Source: Nepenthes gracilis
Lineage: Eukaryota; Streptophyta; Magnoliopsida; Caryophyllales; Nepenthaceae
Direction: 5' to 3'
Length of the DNA stretch: 64,000 nucleotides
Assembly: GCA_033239525.1 (NCBI GenBank)
Contig: BSYO01000003.1
Span: 22,213,716-22,277,715, forward strand
Positions 12,701 to 24,700 of the stretch are shown here, one piece after another; position 1 is the stretch's first letter; the number at the start of each line of letters is the position of its first letter. The notes beneath the pieces were generated by a model. It ran no database searches. It worked only from the letters and a program-made list of their open reading frames with translations, and was not told the origin of the DNA. A program made the translations under genes and the position numbers.

Positions 12701-15700
12701 ATTGGCAACTGAATGCTATTATAATGAAATTTTCTGGTTATTGTCTCATTTGGGGGGGCGGGGGTTGAGAATGATTTTTCATATTAAATACTATTATATA
12801 ATTTGTGTATTTAATTATATAATTTATTTCTTATACTCTTTTGGTATTTGATGGTTAATAATTAATAAAAAAAATTCAAAGGTTTATTTTTACTATACTG
12901 ATTACATATATATTTTAATTTTTAGATAATCTCAACAATTATAACGTAGTGCTCTGGACACAAACACAACACAATGGTAAAATAGATCTTATTAAACTTG
13001 AAAAAGTCCCACTAGCAAACCCACTTTGGACATAAGTAACCATGGTTGAACAAACTCATAGAGGGCTCACTAGGATGGAGAGATTTTTACGTATTATAAG
13101 TTATTAGATTCAAGATCTAATGGTCTAAATTTAATCTTTTAAAAAAAAAAATTTAATTGAATAATTGTTTTTTGGCTTTTAATAATGTGGTTATTTTAAT
13201 ATTTTATAATTAAAAAAGATTAACAAAATTTATTTCGCATTTGAAAAAAATTAAATCTAACCGTTAAATTACCTTGAATCTAATAATTGTCAGTGTGGCT
13301 TCAACGTGTCTATGAGTTAAAGCCTATAGTTGTAAGCATACACACCTAACCTAGTAAAGCAAATAGAATAATAGCAATAAAAGGAATTTAAAAAAAAAAA
13401 AAAAACAATCGATCTTTAGATAATATTCCCATATATATATATATTTTTTTTGAGTGATTTAGAATAAGTCTCAAAAAGGAAAGAGCCGATTATAAATTGC
13501 ATAAAAAATTGTACTTAATATCATTCTTTGTAATATTTAAAAGGATCAAAATAAATATATTTTTAATAATAATTATTCACTCGATTAAGACTATATCAAG
13601 CAAGTGATTTGAAACTATATTATCCAAACCAGGACAAAAGGCACAAAGAAAAGCACTCAAAAGACCGATTTTGTAGTTGCATCCTACCAGTAGGTGATTT
13701 GATAGAATAACTGAGTATCTATCTTTTCATTCGAATTTTAACAGGTAGATATTTTTATTAGTGAGATACAGCTTTATTTTAGAATTAGGTTGATATTAGT
13801 TCTTTCAGCTTACTTATCAGAAATATTTGTATAATTATTATGAGTTATATAAATTTATTTACTTACCATAAAAGAAAAATCTCTACAATTAATAAAGTCG
13901 ATTTTAGCAACATTTTACATAAATAGTTACTAACATTAGTCTTATTGGATATTAATTGTCATAAATCTTTTTCTTTTTTCCTTTTTTTTCAAATGACCAT
14001 CTATACTAGTTAAAGAAATCCAATATCGACTACACATAGCAAAAGCGAATAAATGCTTAGGACTTGCCTCATGCCCCGTTAAATATTGCATGCGGATTCG
14101 TGTGTCCATGTATGTGATTCCCAATGTGTGCTTGGACAAATAACTATATACACATGATCTTAACATATACTTCTATGTATAGAACATTAGATGAAATTTA
14201 TGGAGGGCAAACATAGACTAATATTAGATATATTAAAGTACATGGTAAAGAAGACAAAAAGGGCAAGGAAATACCGACCTTAGGAGGCATATGGGGGCTT
14301 TCTAAACGAAACTCATGCATAATCCAGCTGGTTTTCATCCCATTTGGAGCTCGATTTTTATAAAATACTAATGTCTTCCTCATCCCGATTGCTCGAGCAG
14401 TCTTTGGATCAAGTATCACCCGATCCTTACCCGTGGCTTTCCAATATCCAGACGACGTTGCTCGATTGGTCCGAAAGCCTGTTGCATATTTTCGATCACG
14501 GAAGTTGAAAAAGTACCATTCATTTGTGTTGAGCTTGGCCGCATCTGTAATAACAAAATAATTATGATAAAAGGACAATAACAAAATTGATAAATAGATA
14601 GGAAAATGTATAGTAAATTAAAAGAAGAATTAACACACAACAGTATCCGTTTAGCATGACTGATCTAAGACAGTAAGCACCGGCTACCCTGCAAATCCTC
14701 CGGACCGATGTTGTCTCACATCGCAAAATTACATTTTTGGTCTTTTATCTAAAACGTTTAAGCTTTATGAAAGCTAATTATTTAATATAGTACTTAATAC
14801 ATCCGACAAATAATTATCAATTCAATTTTTGTGCTCACTATTTTTGCATATTTAACTTTAAAAAACTATAAAGTGAGCTGTAATATATATATAATTCATT
14901 TGTACTTTAATTTACTGTCTCTTCTACATTTAGAAAAACATTCAACAGATGATCATAAATCAGAGCTTATTTAGAAACTTCTTTTTTAATCCTTTTGTCA
15001 TTTATAAGCTTAGTGATAAACTTATATTTTATATAATTAATCAACTTATATGTATTTAAAAATATATTGTGTATATATGATGAGTCTAATATCGTGGGCC
15101 TTGGAGCTAATAGATAGCCAGTCAGAGATGCATCAAAGCCTAACACAAGGCCCCTAAAGGCCCAACCGACGCAACCCTTGATCGTCTGAAAAGCTATAGG
15201 CCGAAGGGGTAAGGCACCGAACGGGCCCGCAGCTCAGTACAACAGTTTCATACCAATAAATCTTCTTAAGATATCCTACCTAAGATCCCACATTGCTCAA
15301 GTTGGTAAGGGCGATTATGCGAATCACACCATAAAAACAATTGCCATAGTAGGCTCCTCTAAGCTCCAAATGGCTCAACGAAATCCGCAACCGTCGCCAG
15401 CCAGCCACTCTCTTACGAGTGCATCTCCGTAAGCCACCCCTGATCGGGAGAGCACAGTCCTCTAGCTCACAAGCAACCCCTCAGCCGGCGGCTGCACCTT
15501 CAAGCAGCCCCTCAACCGGGTATTCCCAAGCACTCGATCTCCTTTCACATACAACAACGCATTCTTTTATATTCTCGCATCTTTCCATCCATTAAGAAAT
15601 ATTTTTAACTTAAACGTCGAAGAATAAATTAGAAAACGAGTTCTACAAATCCTCTGACCTCTTGTTCATTCATGGTGTTGTTGTGCAGAATATAGGTTCC

Positions 15701-18700
15701 AAGTGATGAGGACCAGACCGACTCCGGTTCGACCTATCATGGAGAGATTGAGAAACTCTCTAATCCGTACAACAACTCGAATCGAAGGACGCAGCACTGG
15801 CACCGTTTGTGGGAACGACTGAAAAGTCTACTACCGCACCTACAAGAATAAACATGGTCAACACCCCAGATATGAGCCAACGCACCAGCCGAAGACGTCA
15901 CCGCTCATGGCGACGACCCCTTCCGGGTAGCCATGCGAACGGACGACCAACCTAAGTGTGTAAGCACCCGATACCCAGCCGGGTATCCCTACTATAGGCC
16001 CTAGACCATTTGCACTCATCCGAAGATGTAACATTGGGGACTCTACCCTCTGACTTCCAAGCGTTCGAAAAGAGTTTGTATCCTCAAAGGATCCAGCAGC
16101 CTGACGACCTTAGGGCTCAGGCGGCCATGAGAGACAGGGCCTTGCCACGGCTGGAGAATTGATGAAGTCACCAAATGGGGAAAGAAAACCAAAAACGGCG
16201 TGATTCATGCCATTCTTGTAACGACAAGAGATCCCTTGCCTGAGAAGAAGCTTCATATAATGCCAATTGGCACTTAGTCAAATTGACCAGGTCACCGGTT
16301 GCGACGGAGATTCGGTTCCCACCATCTCCTCGTGGCATCTGAAAACTGAACTAGGCGTCTCGCATCCAAAGATCCATTTTGGTGTTTCACTTGGGTCACT
16401 TCTACGCTTTGCCAAACCTCTGGGGCCTTGCAAGTTTCCAATGTAGTGTCGGAAGCAAGCTGAGGCACCCTCAAGGGCAGTAGTACTCTTAGCCCCTCAC
16501 ATGCGTTATTCCACACCAAAAGATGCTGTCAGTGCGCCAAGTGCGGCAAGAAACAGGTTGGAATGTCCTCGAGGGTAGCGGAGCTCTCAACCCCTCCCTT
16601 GTGGAGTCCCCAAACAAAAGACGCTTCCCTTGCATCGACCAAAGTCCACACTCGGAACCAATAGGTCGTGTATCAGCATTGTGGGCCAGACGTCCGAAAT
16701 TAAGCCTCCCCTTAATTGGACGCACCTTAAAGCCGCCCTTTAGTCGGGCGCATCTCTAAGCCACCCCTCAATTAGATGTATCTCTAAGCAAAACAACAAT
16801 CAATCAATAGGCTGAAATGCCCCCAGGAGTGGTAGAGACTTCAACCCCTTGCATGCAACATTCCACGTCAGAAGATATTGTCAGTGCGCCAAGCACAGCA
16901 GATAGCAGGCTGGAATGTCCTCGAGGGCAACGGAGCATTCTGTCCCCTAAAAACGACATTCCCCGCCAGAAGATGCTAGCTTCATGCCGCATCGGCTCGA
17001 TCAGGCGAGTCTCGCCTTTTAGAGTGTAAAGGCTAGAGACACAAGACCACCTGTGTGAGTAGCTGATCCACCTACTGATAGGGACCATTCCTGGCCTCGA
17101 CAATCCTAAAGAGTAAGGCACACCAGCTATAATTCTAGGTTATAAGGTTGATCCACAAGCCCAAAGCAACGATGCCTTCACTATTCCCGAAAGTGATCGG
17201 TGAACCTACCACTCATAAAGAAGACTTCTATAGTGCCGACTGGAACCCTATCAATCCCTCGCTAGGGAGAGAGGCCTAACCCGGGGGATCAGCAAGGCCG
17301 CCCCCATGACAACGCCTCTCATCGACCCATTACATAGCAATAAACCCCGCAGAAGCTATCGCGATTTTGCTATAAGGGGCTCGACATGCTTAGCCCGCTA
17401 CCCATCGCATCGCAGTGGGCATCATCTAGTCAAGCACCATACCGGTCCAAGTTGCTTGAGGCCGTATCGGCTGACAACGGAACCCGAGTTACTGGCTATT
17501 AGACCACCCACTGCGGCAGCAAGGCATTACCCAACCAGTCCATGTTGGAGGACCAAGTCCCATGGAGCATAGAGCTCAGAGGTCAAAGTGCCTGTCAAAG
17601 TGCCTTGACGATAGTCCAAAGCAATGCATGCCAGCCATGCACCTTAGACGGTGAACTGGATCCAAGGGCAAAACACGCCATCCACCACAAACACCTACGA
17701 TGATTCCACACCGAATCCAAGTAAGTCTTACATGCACCATACAACTTGCTTGAACCATACTTTTATTAATAAAATTATCATTTTGCCTACTTATGCGAGT
17801 GCCTACATATCATCTCATAGTATCAAGTGACTCAAACTGTCCCTAAGTTAGGCAAATTTCTCCTCCTCTGCCACTCGACCTATAAAAGATTAAAGAACCT
17901 CAACCTGCTATCGAGCAGCCCATACGCAATCAGATTTTGAACCTTAGTCCTACTACCAAGTGGCTCATGTGCGGTCGAATTTTGAACATCGATCCCGCTT
18001 CTGAGCAGCCCATACGCGGTCGGATTTTAAAACTCAATCTCGCTACTAAATGGCCAATACACAGTCGAATACAAAACCTTAGGGTACTTTTACAACACAC
18101 GTACGGGGACCTCCTCTCAAAGAAGAGAGTACCATCAGTCAATGACAGTTGGTAGACTAGGACTAAACGCACGTGAATTACGATGTCCTCTGACAAGACT
18201 GAGTACCAATACAATAATGTGCAAGCGATGGCCTAAACTTCGTGAGGCTACCTGTGCCACAAAACCCAGCCGACCCTCGTGAGGTTCACCCATACTCGTG
18301 CCATGACATCCCCTTGCAAGATAGAGTACAAATGGACAAATACGTCCGTTTAGGCCCGGCAACGATGGCAACAGCACCTAGCTGACAAAGAATCTTCCTT
18401 AGTGCCACGACTTCTTTCATAGGAACGGGCACTACCTAACTCAAGCAATCAACCAAGCTTGACAACGATGACTCCTATACATAGCCGGCAAATGGGTAAG
18501 ACCTGTGCCACGACCTCCTCCCAGCAAGAGCGAACACGATTCAGCGTGCGCAACCAGGTCATCCTCGGCAGCTCTGGCACTCAGCTAGTAAGCAGAAAGG
18601 CATCTTTGAAGAAGGAGCCACTAAGACCAAGATCCCCTGCTCGGCCGCGATAACGACATCGATCCATTTAACTAGCCCGACAACCAAAGGGATCCCTGCT

Positions 18701-21700
18701 CTAGCATCAAAGTTTGTTGGGGGCTCCTCACCCTCAATCCATCTAGACGACTCACCAACAGCAATGCAAGATAAGAAGGATCCTTCCAAGGAATGTAAAG
18801 TACAGCGCCACTGTTACAGCTCGAATGATTGACTATCCTGAGACAGGAAGCCCCCCGTCGAGCGTGGTGAAGACTTCCCTTCTATCTCCGAGGGATTGAC
18901 TAAGTCAGATCGATACGGAGCTCAAGTGCCCCTGAAATCAAAGGCACCAATAGGAAAGTCTAAGATCAGCAAGATTCCTATAGGCAGAGCCGAGCCCTCC
19001 ACCTGTTCAAGCATAGTCACTCTAGAAGGCAGCAAGTGGCCTCTCGGCCTCCCAAAGCACGTCCTCACAATGGGGTTATTCGATCCCAAGTTTGAGATCT
19101 TTCCTCTGCAAGCTCCTGGATCTTGCTTGAGACTCAAATGGTCATGGTCAAAGTCAATGTCTTGTTCTTGACTCTACGGCACCCTAGCTCCCTAAAATGG
19201 GTCAACTAGGAATAACGAACTCGCAAACGTTACAGTTCCCGCGCAACAACTCTGCCTTCTAGCATAGCCCGCTGGCAATTAATGATGCCCTGGTGCACCA
19301 TTTCCCAAAGGTGGCTAGCCGACAAAACCCATCCCTGGCATACTCAAAGTTAATCTGACTGGCCCATACACTAATCGAGCATTAGGGCAGACCGTTGCAA
19401 GTCGAACTATCAGAAGATCGAGACGCCAACCAACCAAACTATCAAGTCATCGAGAAGTCAAGTAGCAGAAGGTGCTCAACCCTGACCGACTTAAGGCGAG
19501 CTTAGCCAACCCCGTCCCCTGCTAAACACGGGGTGAGTAGCCATGAGCCAAACCTCTAAAAGAACGAGTTTTCAGAGCGACAAACTGCCAGATTGGCAAA
19601 GCCCAAGCAACCGAAGGCACTATCCGAACACTTCAATTATTCACACCATACAAGAATATTGGAACTATACAATAAAGTCAAAGAATGCTCGGTAGTTCTA
19701 ATTATTAGTCCCTTCTATAAAGTACAAAGCCCACAGTAGCAAACATACAATTCAAAGGGGAGAAAAAATATATTGAACGACAATCCAATTTTGAAACCCA
19801 ACTCCATTGGGTCAGGCACCCGAAAGGCAAGTATGCACATGACCCTGGAACTGAATCTCAATTGCCAAAGCACCATGTTTAGGCAATCACGAAGATCAAG
19901 CTCTTGCGTGCCGCCACCCGTAGGCCGCTAAAACAGGAAGTGCATGTCAAAACCCTCCCAAGTAAGAGCATGGGATCATTCACCCACTCTCACTCGGGAG
20001 GCGTCCACCAGAGATCGCCCACCAAGGCAAGCCATAGCTGTGCAAATTGGAGTCTGCATCGAACCCAATATGATGACGATGGCCACACCCAAGGTAGACC
20101 CAGAGAGCCCCTTCACCAGCCAGCACCAATAGTCCCACGTGGGCCACAGATGGAGTGATCTTCCCAAATAGGAAGAGGAAGAAGTGACCCTCTTCCCCTC
20201 CGAGGCCGAGCACCCACTCCACTAAGCCTCCCCAGCGAAGACTATGCGACACCAGCGGGGAGAAACATATGATGGTGACCCTATACTCGGGCTACCCCTA
20301 TCACTACCTGAGACCGATTAGAGCAAGGGTATCAAAGCAGATTTCAAATGTGCCTTCATGCCTCTCAGAACTTCCTTCGATCCCAGCCAACGATAGCGCA
20401 GGCTCCATGCTCACTCCGATCTCTCACATTACATGGCTAATGGGAGAATGGTTCCTAAAGTAAGGTACAAGATACCCCTCAATCTAGAGCCGGGGAGGAG
20501 GTCAGTGAGTAAGTTTTACAGAAGATTGTGCCTATCGGCACCATCCGCAGAAAATCAACAAGTATAGAGAGCCAAATCGCCACCAAACCTTACCAATCAG
20601 AGCAAAAATCTGCAGGACATATGAGAAAGGAACTCACGTACGGACCTACACGACGACATCCCATCTTTACATGCTAAGGATTGAAATTTTGAAACTCCTG
20701 GTGTTGGGGGCTAGTTATGGTTCTAATACCGTGGGTCGGCCCAAAATCCAAATTGTGACAAATGCACAACTCATCAGAGATGCATCCAAAACCTAGCGCA
20801 AAGCCCCTGGAGACCCAGGCAGCGTCCTGGAAAGGCTATGGGCCGAAGGAGCACGGCACTGAACAACTCCACAGCGTAGCCCAACAGCTCCAATCGAACA
20901 AATCTTCTCAAGATATCTTGCTTAAGATTTTACATCACTCATGCTGGTAGGGGCGATTCTGCAAATCACATCATAAAAGCAGTTGCTATAATATGCTCCC
21001 ACAAGCTCCAGAGGGCTCAGCAAAATTTGTAACCGCTGTTAGTTAACCACTCTCTTACGAGTGCATCTCCGTAAGCCATCCATTGGTCGAGTATACCATC
21101 GGAGCTCAGTCCTCCACCTCCCAAGCATCCTCTCAGCCGGCACACCTCCAAATTGACTCTCAACCGAGCGCAACATATAACCTCCCCCAATCAGGTGCTC
21201 ACAAATACTCGATCTCTTATCATATGTATCCATGCATTCTCTTACATCCTCACATATGTTATTCATTGAGAAAGATTTTCAACTTGAGCATTGAAGGATA
21301 AATTAGATAACGAGTCCTGTCAATCTTCTAATCTCTTGATCGTTCATTGTGTTGCATAAGATTCAGGTTCAAAGTAATCGGAATTGGATGACTCCCAGTT
21401 TAACTTGTCGTGGAGGGATCGAGTAGCTCTCTAACTCGTACAACAATTCAGATTCGAGGACACATCAATATAAATAGACAAGTGATCACCATAAAATTGA
21501 AAAACTATACAAAATTAAATTGAAAACAAAAATACAAAAGCATAGAAAATCATTAGAAACCCAAAAGTTGTACAATGAGCAACAAGCCCATAAAAAGTTG
21601 TCATAGTACCCCAACGATAAAACATTCTGCGTCAACTTTACTCCTGAACTCACTTGTTGTTTATTTTAAAAATTGATCGGGTCTTTTTTTAAAAAAAAAA

Positions 21701-24700
21701 AAAACTTAACTTATTCCATTAAATAAGGCTTATTTAGTGTCTCATGCTGGTAACACTGACCAAGCCAAGCTTAAATAAATAATTTAACCAAATGAGAACA
21801 AGGCCTAAGTTCTCTTACTAGCTAGTAATAGTTAGTAAGTGCCAAATAAGTACAAAATTATATTCGCATCTAACTTTTTTTTTAACTAGTATTATTTTTC
21901 TTTTTACCTTTGTTTTAGATTTTCTCACATCCTTCTAAACAATGCCATTTGAAGAAATTATAGTCAGTGTATATCGACTTATCATTATTAAAAAAACTTA
22001 AGCACTGTGCTTTTTTATAAGTCTAAACACTAATAATGTTGATTCAGAAATACTCCATCACTTGTAATTTATTTAGTGATTTAATCATTCTTAATTAAAA
22101 ATATTTAATAAAATAAATCTATAATTACATAAATAATTTTATCTGATATCAGATGAAAATATAAACACACACAAGATAAATGCTTACCAATTGAAGAGAT
22201 ATAATAATTATTCACTCTACTCATCACTCCTTAAAAATACAAAATAAATCATTAAAGAAATTTAACATAAAACATATAACTAAGATAAACAAGCACCTAT
22301 ATTCAAGTTTCATTGGCATTTCTTTAGTATTTGATCCTTATATTGAGAGGTAAAGAGCCCCTTTTATACTGGCTAACATAAAATTATCTTCCAAGTATAA
22401 AAAAAAAAAAAGAAAATAAAGCTAAAATATGGGAAATTAAGAAATCAAAACTCTAAAACAACCCTCCAAGCATAGGGAATGGAAGAAATTAAAGCTAAGG
22501 CATGAAAACATAAGAAGTTAAAAGGAAAAATAATTCCAAAGATTAGGAAAAATAAATTCCTACACAACAATTGTATTCTAGCCATAATTCTTATAGAAAC
22601 TCCCATATTTCAACATTCAAAGCCTTGACCATAAGAGATTGAAAGCTTTCTAGTGACACCACATTGATAAAATTAAACATATATCCATGTAGGACCAACT
22701 TCAGGCTAGCTTGTTATTCAACTAAGTGGGTCCCAAATGCATCAAATGGGGTCTTAAACTTGGGCTAATATTTTTGTAGTTAATATGTATTGGACTAGCT
22801 CGTGGGTTGCTATGTTCAAGTTACTTATGAATTACTGTATTACCCGAGTGTAGTATTAAACGAGCCAAAATCATTGGTATGTAGCCGAAGAAAATTTTGT
22901 GAAAATCAAAAGAATGCCATAGACATGTAGGAAGTGACTCGGAAAGTGAAAAAGACAACTGCATAGAGAAAACACTAGAGTGGATTTTCAAATATTATAC
23001 TTGTTTTAGACAAAAAAATGTTTCTAAAATATCCTTTAATTAGTTTTAGTATATAATTAGGTGATTTAGCATTCATATATCCATCTATTTTTATATTAAT
23101 TTATTAATTTAAATAAATAAATAAAATATCAAGTTATTTAGAATATTTTTGAAAAATAGTATCCCCATAACACCATTCATTTTATTTACAAAATATTGAT
23201 GAATTTGAGTAGAAAGCCATTAGTCCTTGCAAGTTACGTGTTTTTAGTCAAGTCCAAGGGAACCAAGGCATGTTATGCTTAGCATTTTGAATGAGATCAT
23301 GGTGGACCTTGGGGTGCGCCCTAATGGAAAGTTCAGATTTTAGCTTATATTATTACTAGAACCTTTTTTTTTCTACCATAATTTATTTTATTTAGAAATC
23401 TTGCAATAAAGTGATTTTTAAAATTTTTTCTCCCATGTTGTCGGAGTCTATCACAAAGTTCATTTAGGGTTTTTCTTTTGAGAAGCAAGAAATACTTTGG
23501 TCAAATGAGAATAGATTTTTTTACTATTTAGAGATGGGATATTACTATAACAAATTACTCCTTATAAAATGTCAATGATGATATGAGCAAATAAATACAT
23601 TTCAAGATTGTATGCACTCTCTTCTTCATACTTTGAAACTTGTTTGGAACATTTTCTCAGACTTATCCCTCTTTTTTTTTTTTTTTTTTTTTTTTTGGGG
23701 GGGGGGGATTTAGGTTTTTTTGTATTGAAATTTGCCTAGCAAATGGGCACTAATTGTACATATTTTTAAACTCAATATATATTATCACTCACGCACAACA
23801 AGAACTAAAAGGAAATCAACGTACGATTACTATATTCTAATATTTTAAAAAGGATTTTATACGAGATTGTCTTTCCATATTATAGAGTCTCTTTCTTATG
23901 AGACCTTTTCTTTTTGTTGCTACTTTTCTACGGGACTGATTGTTCAAGTTTCTAAGGAAAAGTAACGCCAAAAATATTCATATAGAAAAGCAGTTTGAGT
24001 AAAACGCACGTTCATTAGCAGTGAAGGGAAAAACCATTAATTTTTAATTGAAAAATTAGAGGGAAAAAATGTAGCGCCATGGTTGGATAGCAGTGATAAA
24101 ATTAATCTTTTATGTTTACAATTAGCTGTCATATGACATATCATAAATCCATACAATCCCTTCGTATTCATGATATTTCTTTCCATTCGAGTTTTGCAGA
24201 CCAAACTTCAGACGCATTTAAGGACTTTGCAGAGGAAGGTTAAGTTTTTTGATCCATTTCTACTTCTCTCTATATCAAGAACACTTCACTATGATAGAAA
24301 TATTACTGTCTTCAGGAAGAAAGTTACAGTTGTTTTCAATTTCAGCTTTTCTATTTCAGTCTTTTAGAAAGATACATACGAGAAGAAGCTTAACCATGGC
24401 AAATATACAGAACCTGTAAAATTAGGTTTATTTCAAATCCATAACACTGAAGCTATAAATTTTTTATAGGGTGGCAGAGAGCTGAAATTAGGTCGTGTTA
24501 TAGGGTTATTCTACGGTGGGGGGTTTGTGAAACAATATAAAAATAAATAATATAGGCTTGTGACCAAAAAAATAAAATTGGTAGAGAATTAGGGTATATG
24601 ATAAAATTGGAATAATATGTGAGAATGATCGATGAAAACATAAAAGAAGGTAAGGATCTTAATTATTGATGATCAAGTTAGTGACGATATTTGTCATGAA

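Larger units (their letters stand above)
15840..20700 (+). pseudogene. Interior of the Tat-like element: gag-leader remnant and non-coding spacer
   Basis: The first 300 bases match, in order, the interior start of the element at 40495-48090 (shared ACTGAAAAGTCTA-type leader, then CATGGCGACGACCCCTTC and GAAGATGTAACATTGGGG-like pieces). This identifies a degraded gag start. The block 18180-18400 also matches the reverse complement of 44230-44480, confirming a common ancestor. No continuous reading frame above about 105 codons exists and no pol domain was recognised. Confidence 0.55.
15078..21467 (+). mobile_element. Decayed Ty3/Gypsy (Tat-like) LTR retrotransposon, apparently non-autonomous
   Basis: A 6,390-bp GC-rich island in an AT-rich intron. 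LTRs at 15078-15796 and 20715-21467 align over their whole length. The perfect 5-bp duplication ATATA lies at 15073-15077 and 21468-21472. The termini are inverted (TGATG at the start, CATCA at the end). One base after the 5' LTR is the primer-binding site TGGCACCGTTTGTGGGAACG, of the TGGCRCCRTYTGTGG form common in the Tat lineage. GTTGGGGGCTAG abuts the 3' LTR as the polypurine tract. No RT, RNase H or integrase motif is seen in 4.9 kb of interior, only short broken frames and internal repeats. It lies in NAC intron 1, antisense to the gene. A relative occupies 40495-48090. Confidence 0.82.

Noticed and set aside
16292..20252. Many overlapping ORFs of 60-105 codons on both strands
   Set aside because: GC-rich DNA opens random frames. 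None has a domain, and most overlap each other on opposite strands inside the Tat-like element.
15078..21467. CRISPR-like array or bacterial transferred DNA, because of GC content and repeats
   Set aside because: LTRs, target duplication, primer site and polypurine tract identify a plant retrotransposon. The repeats are head-to-tail without spacers.
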